Shown one piece after another: positions 16,783 through 23,945 of a DNA stretch of 42,585 nt. Below the pieces are notes generated by a model that did no database searches, was not told where the DNA came from, and saw only the letters and a program-made list of their open reading frames with translations. A program made the translations under genes and the position numbers. Positions within the stretch are counted from its first letter, which is position 1; each line of letters opens with the position of its first letter. Origin of the DNA: an uncultured Pseudomonadota bacterium (GTDB lineage: Bacteria > Myxococcota_A > UBA796 > SXON01); contig CAIMSU010000349.1 in NCBI GenBank assembly GCA_903844155.1, forward strand, positions 1-42,585, given 5' to 3'.

Positions 16783-17385
16783 ATGGAACTCACCAGCTTC
16801 GTCGCCCGCGTCCTCGCCAAGGCCCCGACCGCTTCCACCCCGCCCGCGTCGTACCAGCTCCAGACCTGGGCACACGGCGGCCGGCCGACCGATGAAGCCT
16901 TCGGCATCCTCGCCATCCCCGGCCTCGATCCCCAGAAAGCCATCGACGCGGTGATGGACGTGGACCATTACACCGGCCACATCGACCACGTTCAGGCGTG
17001 CCGGGCCGTGCCGGACCCGCGCCACCTGCCGCCCGAACAAGTCCGGTTCTACCAGCGCCTCGACGTGCCGATGCTCGGCGTCATCCACCACGAGCTGGTG
17101 TTGCAGCGGCTCGGCACCCAGAAGGGCTACCTCGTGGCCGGCTGGGACATCCTGAAGCCGGAAACCGCAGCCTTGAACGCCAAGGATGGCATCCGCAGCG
17201 ACTACAGCCACGGCGTGTGGATCGCCGCACCCGGCGTGCTCGGCTACGCCTTCGGCTCGGCTCCGAAGCGCGACGACGTCGGATTCCTCAAGTGGAAGGC
17301 GCTGACTTCCGGGGCGGACGTCGCCGCCGGGCGCGTGCTGCGCGCCAACATCGAGGGGATGGGGCGCTGGGCGGCGAAGCGCTGA
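16783..17385 (+). CDS. START/SRPBCC-like ligand-binding protein
   Basis: 200 aa, no signal peptide and no membrane segment. The order of segments fits the START/SRPBCC fold: an early helix/strand, then DPQKAIDAVMDVDHYTGHIDHVQACRAV (typical of the helix and loop that follow the first strands), a curved sheet with VRFYQRLDVPMLGVIHHELVLQRL and YLVAGWDIL, and a long C-terminal helix (AGRVLRANIEGMGRWAAKR). The fold binds hydrophobic ligands or assists in polyketide/lipid chemistry. Function unknown. It lies 12 bp downstream of the epimerase gene and ends 21 bp from a convergent gene, with a small inverted repeat (CTGAC/GTCAG, 17382-17398) between them. Confidence 0.6.
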   Translation: MELTSFVARVLAKAPTASTPPASYQLQTWAHGGRPTDEAFGILAIPGLDPQKAIDAVMDVDHYTGHIDHVQACRAVPDPRHLPPEQVRFYQRLDVPMLGVIHHELVLQRLGTQKGYLVAGWDILKPETAALNAKDGIRSDYSHGVWIAAPGVLGYAFGSAPKRDDVGFLKWKALTSGADVAAGRVLRANIEGMGRWAAKR

Positions 17386-17406
17386 CCGGCGCCGTCAGGA
17401 AACCGG

Positions 17407-18225
17407 CTACTCGATCCGCTTGATGACGTGAAAGCCGACAGGCGTCTCGATCACCGCGCTCTCGGCCCCGGGATCAAGGTCAAACGCTGCTTTGTCGAGA
17501 ACATCCGCCATCTGGCCGGGCGCCATCCATCCGAGGTCCCCGGCGTCCGTCTTCGCGGGCGAGTCCGAGTAGGCCTTCACCGTGCCGGCCCAGTCCGTGG
17601 CGCCCTTTTCGTGGGCCTCCGCCGCGCGAGCGCGAGCCTCGTCCTTCGTGCGGGTCACGCCCGCGGGCACGCTCGCGGCGCCGGTGTAGCTGACCAGCAG
17701 GTGCGCGACGTGGATCTCCTTGAGGACCTCGCGCTGGATGACGTGAAAGCCAAACGGCGTCTCGACGATTCCACTGGTCTCACCAGGCTTAAGCGCCTTC
17801 ACAGCCTCCTCGAAGGGCGCGACCATGGCGCCCGCCATGAACCCGCCAAGGTCACCGCCCCGCGGGCCCGTGGAGTCGTCGCTGTACGCCTTGGCCATGT
17901 CAGCAAAGTCAGCTCCGCCCTTGAGCTTCGCGATGACCTCATCGATGCGCGTCTTCGCTTCGTCGCGGGTGCGGGTGATGTTCGGGAGCGCGCCGATGGC
18001 CCCCTGCCAGGTCACGAGGATGTGCCGGGCGGCAAAGCGCTTTTCGGTCGTCGAGGGCACTCGCACCGTCACGGCGGCGGGCGGGGCGGCAGCAGGGGTG
18101 GACGGCGCGGCGTCGGGCGTGGAGGGCGTGGGCGCGACATTGGCGGACGTGTCGCCGCTGCACCCGCTCAGGAGAAGCGCGCCGACCAGCGCAAACGTCG
18201 TCCGCATGGAGCTCGCAGGCCTCAT
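17407..18225 (-). CDS. Tandem-parvulin peptidyl-prolyl isomerase lipoprotein
   Basis: Periplasmic foldase of the PpiC/SurA class, 272 aa, anchored by a lipobox LLSGC. An Ala/Pro linker follows, then two parvulin-like repeats. The first (about 65-170) has AARHILVTW, FADMAKAYSDDSTGPRGGDLGGF, GETSGIVETPFGFHVIQRE. The second (about 170-272) has VAHLLVSYTG, WAGTVKAYSDSPAKTDAGDLGWM and ESAVIETPVGFHVIKRIE. Both keep the GDLG and GFHVI signatures. The start MRPASSM at 18225 overlaps the end of the upstream amidohydrolase gene by 4 bp (ATGA), so they share a transcript. It may help fold exported proteins, for example the upstream calcium-repeat lipoprotein, but that pairing is a guess. Confidence 0.92.
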   Translation of the reverse strand: MRPASSMRTTFALVGALLLSGCSGDTSANVAPTPSTPDAAPSTPAAAPPAAVTVRVPSTTEKRFAARHILVTWQGAIGALPNITRTRDEAKTRIDEVIAKLKGGADFADMAKAYSDDSTGPRGGDLGGFMAGAMVAPFEEAVKALKPGETSGIVETPFGFHVIQREVLKEIHVAHLLVSYTGAASVPAGVTRTKDEARARAAEAHEKGATDWAGTVKAYSDSPAKTDAGDLGWMAPGQMADVLDKAAFDLDPGAESAVIETPVGFHVIKRIE

Positions 18226-20702
18226 GGGGAGAGGTCCGCGGCATCGCGCGGCTCCACCTTGGAGTTCGTGAAGGTGAAGTTCAGAACGCCGCTGATGCCG
18301 CTGTAGGCCGTGCCCACGGAGGGCTGGGTGAGCGTGGTGTCAACGTAGTTGTCGATGCGTAAGCACCCACCAACCTCGAATTCACCGTAGTTGCTCGGGT
18401 CGTCCGGGTTGGAGTTCGTGACGGTCGTTGCACCAACGGAGACGAGCATTGACTCGTACGGCTCGGCGAGGGCGCCGCCAGTGGCGACGTCGCAGAGCGT
18501 GGCGATCGCGACGGGGTGCGGCACGGTGGCCGAGCCGGTGACGGTGACGGTCACGCTGGAGAGCTCGGAGAGGCTGCTGTACTCGCTGTACGTGCCGCTG
18601 ATGTCGACGGCGTCACCCGCAGCGACGGCGTTGGCGCCGAGATCGTAGACGTAGATCCCGGAGTACTCACCCCCGGCAGGGTCCTGGACGAAGAAGCCCT
18701 TGGACGGTGCGACGGCCGTGACGACGCCCGTGATCGCGACGATCGACCCATCGGCTGGATGGCTGGCGGACGACGGGTCGCGCACGTCCTCGATCCGGAT
18801 CGGGCAGCCGGCCCCGTCGGGGTTGGGCGTGTCCGGGCAGGCATCACAGGCGTCGCCCATCCCGTCGCCGTCACTGTCGGTCTGGTCGACGTTGGAGACA
18901 TACACGCAGTTGTCTGTCGCGTCGGGAATGCCGTCGCCGTCAACGTCGCCGGCGGCCGTCGTGCAATCGCTCGAGTTGGCGACGAGCGGACAGTCATCAC
19001 AGTCATCGCCGACGCCGTCCCCGTCGGTGTCCCACTGGTTCGGGTCGTAGATGGTGGGGCAGTCGTCCGAAGCGTCGGGGATACCGTCGCCATCGGTGTC
19101 TCCGGAGGTCGGCTGCGCGAGATCGCAGCTCGGGCGGGTGTCGTCGCACTCAAAGAGTGGGTACAGCTCGGCGGCGTACTCGTAGCCGCTGGCCATGCTC
19201 GGAGCCTCGGCCGCCAACGCCGTCTGCAGCGTGCTCTCGATCGTCGCCACGGTCTCGGCATCGTCGCCAGAGTCCGCGTTCTGCTGGCACACGAAGCGGT
19301 CGCCGTCACACACCGTCATCGTCTCGCACCAATCGGGATGCGCAGCGAGCTGATCCTTCCACTCCGAACGGCCATACACGGCCTGCCCGCCGATCACGAC
19401 GAGGCGCGTGGCCTGCGGGCCGGCGTCGATGATGCCTCGGTAGGGTGTGCGCGACCAATCGTACACGGAGATGTCTGCGTGGTACCCGGCGGAGAGAACG
19501 CCGAGAACGCCGTCGAGGCCAATGAGGCGTGCGGCATCGACGGTCACCTTGTCGTGGAGCTGCCGGTCGGTGAACGGGTCGCCCTTGGAATTCAGCCACT
19601 CTGCCGCACAGGCGAGCTCGCGCGTGGGGGCCATGCTGCCGGACGGCGTCCAGTCCGTGCCGATTGCCCAGGGGACACCAAGCTTGTCGGCGATCTCGAT
19701 GGGGGTGGTCGTTCCGTACAGGGCGAGGTTGGACCGCGGCGACCAGATGATGCCGGTGCCGTCGGAGGCCATTTGCGCGAGCTGCTGCGTCGTCGCATCA
19801 GCGGCGTGGACGTAGACCTCACCGGGGCCGACCATGCCGATCGACTTCATGTAGTCGATCTCGTCGGAAACGGAGCCGTTCTTGCCCTCCGCAACGTGCT
19901 CGAGCACCGCGTCCGCCGAGCCGCTCGAGAGCTCGCTTGTGTAGGTTGTGCCGTCGCTGGAGGAGAGCGAGCTTGTGACGTTGGAGGAGCTGTAGGTCAG
20001 GTCGTAGCCGGTCAGGCCGGAGCTGTAGCTGCTCTCATCGAGGTTCCGGACCATCAGGTGCATGCAGTCGCCGCCGTAGCTGCCGACGGCGGAGGTGGTC
20101 CCGTGAACGACCTCGCGCAGCTCGGCCCACTTCATGATCTCGCAGGTGTAGCTGTCCTTGATGGCGTTGTAGGCTTGCTTGAAGTCGTCATACGCGTTGT
20201 CGGCCTGCCACTGATACCGGTCGTCGTAGGTAGGATCGACCTGCCAGGGCGGGAGCGAGTTGTATTGCAAATGGTTGTGCGAGTCGATCAGGCCGGGGGA
20301 GATGGTGCCGTTCGTGCAGATGACGTCCGCGCCCGTGGTGTCGCAGCTGTCGCCCACGCAGGAGATGAGGCCGGTCGAACGCCGATAGACGACGTCGCCC
20401 GCGACTGGGCCGTCGGCGGTCAGGACAACGCCGGAGAGGGCGACGAGGTCGCCGTCGCCCGTCTGGGCGGTGCAGGGCGGAACGTCGGGGCCGACGGTGT
20501 CGCCCGGGAGGGTGCCCGTGTCGCCAGAGTCGCTGGTGCCGGTGTCCACCGAGCCCGTGTCGTCGGCGTTGGTGCCGCTGTCGCTGTTCGCGATGTGGTC
20601 GTCCACCGCCTGGATCTTGCCGCCGCAACCGGCCGATAGCGCGATGGCGGTGAGTGAAGCGGGGAGGGTCAGGGCGAGGAGGATGCGGGTCGTTCGGGTC
20701 AT
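18222..20702 (-). CDS. Amidohydrolase lipoprotein with thrombospondin type-3 repeats
   Basis: Large exported protein, 826 aa. A lipoprotein signal ends ALSAGC (Cys26) and is followed by an Asp/Thr/Gly/Ser linker (about 36-72). The amidohydrolase domain (about 85-450) has the metal motif SHNHLQYN (His142, His144), VYVHAADATTQQL (His299), SPRSNLALYG and GTDWTPSG (Asp350), as in the ATZ/TRZ branch of metal-dependent deaminases and hydrolases. Residues about 530-625 are calcium-binding thrombospondin type-3 repeats (DTDGDGIPDASDDCP and relatives). The C-terminus (about 630-826) begins with an OB-fold-like domain (GSIVAITGVVTAV, GFFVQDPAGG, GDAVDISGTYSEY). This combination suggests a surface-exposed hydrolase. 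Substrate unknown. Confidence 0.88.
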   Translation of the reverse strand: MTRTTRILLALTLPASLTAIALSAGCGGKIQAVDDHIANSDSGTNADDTGSVDTGTSDSGDTGTLPGDTVGPDVPPCTAQTGDGDLVALSGVVLTADGPVAGDVVYRRSTGLISCVGDSCDTTGADVICTNGTISPGLIDSHNHLQYNSLPPWQVDPTYDDRYQWQADNAYDDFKQAYNAIKDSYTCEIMKWAELREVVHGTTSAVGSYGGDCMHLMVRNLDESSYSSGLTGYDLTYSSSNVTSSLSSSDGTTYTSELSSGSADAVLEHVAEGKNGSVSDEIDYMKSIGMVGPGEVYVHAADATTQQLAQMASDGTGIIWSPRSNLALYGTTTPIEIADKLGVPWAIGTDWTPSGSMAPTRELACAAEWLNSKGDPFTDRQLHDKVTVDAARLIGLDGVLGVLSAGYHADISVYDWSRTPYRGIIDAGPQATRLVVIGGQAVYGRSEWKDQLAAHPDWCETMTVCDGDRFVCQQNADSGDDAETVATIESTLQTALAAEAPSMASGYEYAAELYPLFECDDTRPSCDLAQPTSGDTDGDGIPDASDDCPTIYDPNQWDTDGDGVGDDCDDCPLVANSSDCTTAAGDVDGDGIPDATDNCVYVSNVDQTDSDGDGMGDACDACPDTPNPDGAGCPIRIEDVRDPSSASHPADGSIVAITGVVTAVAPSKGFFVQDPAGGEYSGIYVYDLGANAVAAGDAVDISGTYSEYSSLSELSSVTVTVTGSATVPHPVAIATLCDVATGGALAEPYESMLVSVGATTVTNSNPDDPSNYGEFEVGGCLRIDNYVDTTLTQPSVGTAYSGISGVLNFTFTNSKVEPRDAADLSP

Positions 20703-20747
20703 GGAATCCTTCGGCGCGCGGCGTATATCCGCCCACCCGCCCCCCGT

Positions 20748-20774
20748 CTCAGAAACGCCCTACGCGATTCTGAG
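20748..20774. repeat. Inverted repeat upstream of the amidohydrolase gene
   Basis: CTCAGAA/TTCTGAG arms with a further CGC/GCG pairing and a short loop, plus a third TCAGAAA copy at about 20781. It lies in the 100-bp gap between the protease stop and the amidohydrolase start. It has no T-run after it on the minus strand, so it is more likely an operator or part of a leader than a terminator; role unknown. Confidence 0.4.
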
Positions 20775-20802
20775 CCCTGGTCAGAAAATGTCCGGGCCGG
20801 TT

Positions 20803-21975
20803 TTAGAAAACGGCGATTTCGCCTGGGATTGCGAGCGACACGGTCACGCCGAGTGGGGCGACGGCGGCGGCAGGGCGCAAGGGGTGGTACCAGACGCCGA
20901 AGGTGAGCTGGTTGAATCCGATCCGGGCCACGATGGCCGGGTCGAGGACCCCGGAGGCCCACGCGCCGGTCGGGGCACCGGAGCCGTCCAGCGTCAACGC
21001 CGGGCCGATCTCGGCCGTTCCCGTCAGCCCCCCCCAGCCCAGACGTTGCCGGAAGGTCACATCCAGGATGCCGTGCGCCGCCCACGCCTGCCCGGGCGCG
21101 AGGCCGATCGCCCCGTCCACAACGAGGCGATCGCGCACCGCGAGCGAGAGGTCGGCACCGCCCCAGGTCGTTTCGTCTGCGGAGAGGACGAGGCCGGAGT
21201 CGACGGTGCCGCCGAGGCGGGGGCCGACCGGATGGGGCCCCGATTGGTTTCCACAGGGCTCAGGAACCACGAGGACGGCCACCCCGTCCCGGTCCATCGC
21301 GTAGGGGGGCAAGCACTCCATCGCCGCGCGCATCGCGTTCACCCGCCCCACCAGCGCCTCCACGTTCGCGGTCGGGCTCACAAACGCCAGGTTGTCCGCC
21401 CGCAGCTTTCGCGACACCACCCCGACCAGCCCCCCGTCCCCGTCGATCAGGGGCCCGCCCGAATTCCCGGGGTTCAGCGCCGCATCCGTCTGGACAAGGT
21501 GCCCACCGACTCCCGAAACGACCCCGTGCGTGACGCTCCACTCCAACAGGCCCGACATCTTGCCGCCCGCCTCCAGTCCAAACGGGTGGCCCAGCCCCCA
21601 GACCTCCTCGCCCTGCGCGACCGCCTCCGTCCGCAGCGAAAGTGTTGGATAGTCGCCCTCAAAGCCAACCTTCTCGACCACCTCGATCAGCGCGAGGTCG
21701 TCGTCTGGCGAGCGCGCAATCACCCGCCCCACGCCCGTCTTCCCGTCGCGCCAGCGCAGATGCGGTCGTCCGCCGCCCGCCACGCAATGGTAGGCCGTCA
21801 CGATCAACTCCCGCTTGAACTGGGCGACGTAGGCTGCCGCGTAGGGCCCCGTCGCCGCCCTGTCCGCCTCCGTCGCTTCCGCCGCCACGATCCCGGCGCC
21901 CGCGCAGTACGCCTCCCCCGTCTCCACGACCACGACGGCGTCCAGCGCCCTCTGCAACGTCGATGGGTCCGTCAC
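20803..21975 (-). CDS. Trypsin-like serine protease with C-terminal beta domain
   Basis: 390 aa from a GTG at 21975 that overlaps the acyltransferase stop by 4 bp. The first 210 residues are a trypsin-fold protease with the full triad: His63 (TAYHC), Asp93 (DDDLALIEV) and Ser172 (NPGNSGGPL), plus the HPFG and QTDAALNPG motifs seen in HtrA/DegP-type proteases. No PDZ domain follows. Instead residues about 255-390 form a strand-rich region (SGLVLSADETTW, AHGILDVTFRQRLGW, RIGFNQLTFGVWYHP) ending in ...IPGEIAVF; a terminal Phe is a hallmark of outer-membrane barrels. No signal peptide precedes the protease part, which makes the location uncertain. Further upstream the frame is only shadow of the acyltransferase gene. 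Confidence 0.85.
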   Translation of the reverse strand: MTDPSTLQRALDAVVVVETGEAYCAGAGIVAAEATEADRAATGPYAAAYVAQFKRELIVTAYHCVAGGGRPHLRWRDGKTGVGRVIARSPDDDLALIEVVEKVGFEGDYPTLSLRTEAVAQGEEVWGLGHPFGLEAGGKMSGLLEWSVTHGVVSGVGGHLVQTDAALNPGNSGGPLIDGDGGLVGVVSRKLRADNLAFVSPTANVEALVGRVNAMRAAMECLPPYAMDRDGVAVLVVPEPCGNQSGPHPVGPRLGGTVDSGLVLSADETTWGGADLSLAVRDRLVVDGAIGLAPGQAWAAHGILDVTFRQRLGWGGLTGTAEIGPALTLDGSGAPTGAWASGVLDPAIVARIGFNQLTFGVWYHPLRPAAAVAPLGVTVSLAIPGEIAVF

Positions 21976-22889
21976 CGCCGACGGCTCTGGATGACGCGCC
22001 CGATCCGGCGAGCGCCTGCCCCCACGCGCGTCCGAAACGGCGCGAGCGAGGCCTTCATCCCGTCCAATTGCGTCTGGATCGCGGCCTGCACGGCGGCGTC
22101 GACATCCTCGACGCTCCCGGTCGGCTGGATGGCGGCGCCGATGTGGTAGCGGAGCGTGACCGGCAGCGGGACGTGGGGCATCGGGCCGACGCCCAACCCC
22201 CACGGCACCGAGAGATGGACCGGGAAGATCTCCGCCCGGAACGCCCGGGGTAGCCCCATCGCACGCGCAAACATCGCGCCGTCCGAGACCACGTAGAAGC
22301 TGTGCTGCGCGCCAACGTGCGCGACGGGGACGATCGGCACGCCCGCCTCCAGCGCCAACCGCGCATAGCCCTTCCGACCGGCGAAGTGCACCTTGAACTG
22401 GTCTGCCGTCCGACGCCACGTGTCCCGGTCACCCCCCGGCGCAACGAACAAGTCTCGGCGTAGATCCTGAAGGACGTGCCGGCCGCGCTCCCGCCCGGCT
22501 CGCAGCACGCCGAGCTCCCCGAAGAACCGCGCGATCGGCGGCAACGAGAACACCATGTCGTGCCCCAGCGCGTGCACGGTGCGGTCCACGCCAAAACGCC
22601 GGATCCAGGCGATCATCAGCCCCCAGACATCCGGGATCGTCGTGCCACCGGAGTGGTTGGAGACGAGGAGGACGGGTGGCGGAGGGAGGTTCTCCCAGCC
22701 GGTGACCTCCAGCCCGAACCAGCCGTCGTCGCCAAAAAGCCGGCCGACACGCTCCGCAATCTCGACCACCCGCTCGGGCCGCACGTGGGCGGGATCGAGG
22801 CCCCAGGGCGCGTTCACCCGCGACCAGTACCCGCGGTCCTTCTCGACCGGCGGCGGGCGGTCGCCAGCGTCCCCGTGGTCGCCCGTCAA
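21972..22889 (-). CDS. Lysophospholipid acyltransferase-like protein
   Basis: 305 aa PlsC-like acyltransferase. The core has VLLVSNHSGGTTIPD with the likely catalytic His79; the following acidic residue (Asp87) is eight positions on, wider than the usual HX4D spacing but similar to the NHSGG subgroup related to MGAT-like enzymes. The second motif FVAPGGDRDTWR corresponds to the PEGTR/PGG block, and GVPIVPVAHVGAQ is the third block. It would transfer an acyl chain to a lysolipid, glycerolipid or similar acceptor at the inner membrane; the acceptor is unknown. The gene overlaps both neighbours by 4 bp, so it is translated in one chain with the KptA-like/Nudix gene before it and the protease after it. 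Confidence 0.88.
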   Translation of the reverse strand: MTGDHGDAGDRPPPVEKDRGYWSRVNAPWGLDPAHVRPERVVEIAERVGRLFGDDGWFGLEVTGWENLPPPPVLLVSNHSGGTTIPDVWGLMIAWIRRFGVDRTVHALGHDMVFSLPPIARFFGELGVLRAGRERGRHVLQDLRRDLFVAPGGDRDTWRRTADQFKVHFAGRKGYARLALEAGVPIVPVAHVGAQHSFYVVSDGAMFARAMGLPRAFRAEIFPVHLSVPWGLGVGPMPHVPLPVTLRYHIGAAIQPTGSVEDVDAAVQAAIQTQLDGMKASLAPFRTRVGAGARRIGRVIQSRRR

Positions 22890-23917
22890 CCCGTCTCCCG
22901 ATACCGCAGCGCTTCGTCAGGAACGTCAAAGCCAAGCTCCAACGCCCGGTCGGCGACGGCGTCCAGCAGCCGGCCGATGCTCATCCGCAGGCTCGGGTGC
23001 GCGAGCGCGTCCAGCGCGTCCTCCAGCGAAAACCACGCTACCATCTCGATCCCCTCGCCCGACGCGGGCCGGAACGGCGCGACATCGGCCCCAAGCTCAA
23101 GCAGGTAGAGGTGGATGGTCTTCAGCCGGGGCGACCCATCCGGGGTGGAGAACCCGTACCGCACCGTCCCGAGCGAGCGACGCACGTGCACCTCCGGCAC
23201 GCCCATCTCCTCCTGCACCTCGCGAACCGCCGTTCGTTCCGGAGTTTCTCCCGCCTCGATCTTGCCTTTTGCCACCTCCCACGTCGCCCCGTGCCTGCGG
23301 ACGACCCGGATCAAGGCGATCCTCGGCCTCGAACCTTCCCAGTCCACGACAAAGCCGCCGGCGCTGGCCTGCTCCGCAAACCCCTCGCGCAAGTTCAGCA
23401 CATAGCGCAACGGCAGGTCCTCCGCCGTATACTGGCCGGTCCGCGTGACGTTCAGCGCCACGCCATCCCGTCGGGCTCGGCCTGCGTCGACGAACAGCAC
23501 CACGGGGTCCTCCCACATCCGGTGGCCATGGTGCCACGCCTGCGACTCGCGGCAGAACAGGGGGAGCGGCGCTCCCGACCGACCACGCACCGCCCCATCC
23601 TGGACATACTCGGCGACCATCGCCGCGTTTGCCCCAACGTAGAGCAGATCGGGCCCGGTCGGCGGCGGTGCGCCGTCGTGCAAGCTCACCTGGATGCGCC
23701 CAGCCTGCACCGCGAACCGGTTGCCGCCGTAGGCCCGCACGGCCTCCATCACGTCGTGCGGTGAGACCGGGCGACGGATGGCGCGGCTCAGTGCGCGCGC
23801 GACCTCCTCGAGCGGAAAGGAGCCGCCGGGCAGCTCACCGAGCCCCACACCCGATGCGCCGTGGCGCAGGAGCCACGTGAGCGTGCGGGAGAGCCGGTAG
23901 GAGTCGATGGCGGGCAC
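22886..23917 (-). CDS. Divergent Tpt1/KptA-like domain fused to a Nudix hydrolase
   Basis: 343 aa. Residues 1-180 follow the layout of Tpt1/KptA RNA 2'-phosphotransferases: SRTLTWLLRHGASGVGL (Arg18-His19), GNRFAV (Arg67) for the winged part, then DLLYVGANAAMVAEYVQDGAV, PVVLFVDAGRARRDG and LPLRYVLNLREG for the NAD-binding part. Two usual landmarks are altered: the LYHGT motif reads LYVGA and the HVHLS motif seems to read LPLFC, so activity may differ. Residues 188-340 are a Nudix domain with a perfect box (Gly218 to Val240, GKIEAGETPERTAVREVQEE). Tpt1 uses NAD+ to take a 2'-phosphate from RNA and releases an ADP-ribose cyclic phosphate; Nudix enzymes often cut ADP-ribose or NAD, so a coupled reaction is conceivable. 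It overlaps the acyltransferase gene by 4 bp. Confidence 0.85.
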   Translation of the reverse strand: MPAIDSYRLSRTLTWLLRHGASGVGLGELPGGSFPLEEVARALSRAIRRPVSPHDVMEAVRAYGGNRFAVQAGRIQVSLHDGAPPPTGPDLLYVGANAAMVAEYVQDGAVRGRSGAPLPLFCRESQAWHHGHRMWEDPVVLFVDAGRARRDGVALNVTRTGQYTAEDLPLRYVLNLREGFAEQASAGGFVVDWEGSRPRIALIRVVRRHGATWEVAKGKIEAGETPERTAVREVQEEMGVPEVHVRRSLGTVRYGFSTPDGSPRLKTIHLYLLELGADVAPFRPASGEGIEMVAWFSLEDALDALAHPSLRMSIGRLLDAVADRALELGFDVPDEALRYRETG

Positions 23918-23945
23918 GACGTACAGGTAACCCCGCCGCTGACCG

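Noticed and set aside
18516-20639. 707-codon plus-strand open frame opposite the amidohydrolase gene
   Set aside because: Shadow of the minus-strand gene, which has lipobox, metal motifs and calcium repeats.
21976-22419. N-terminal extension of the serine protease up to 22419
   Set aside because: It is Arg/Ala-rich shadow of the acyltransferase gene; the GTG at 21975 gives a 4-bp coupled overlap like others in the window.
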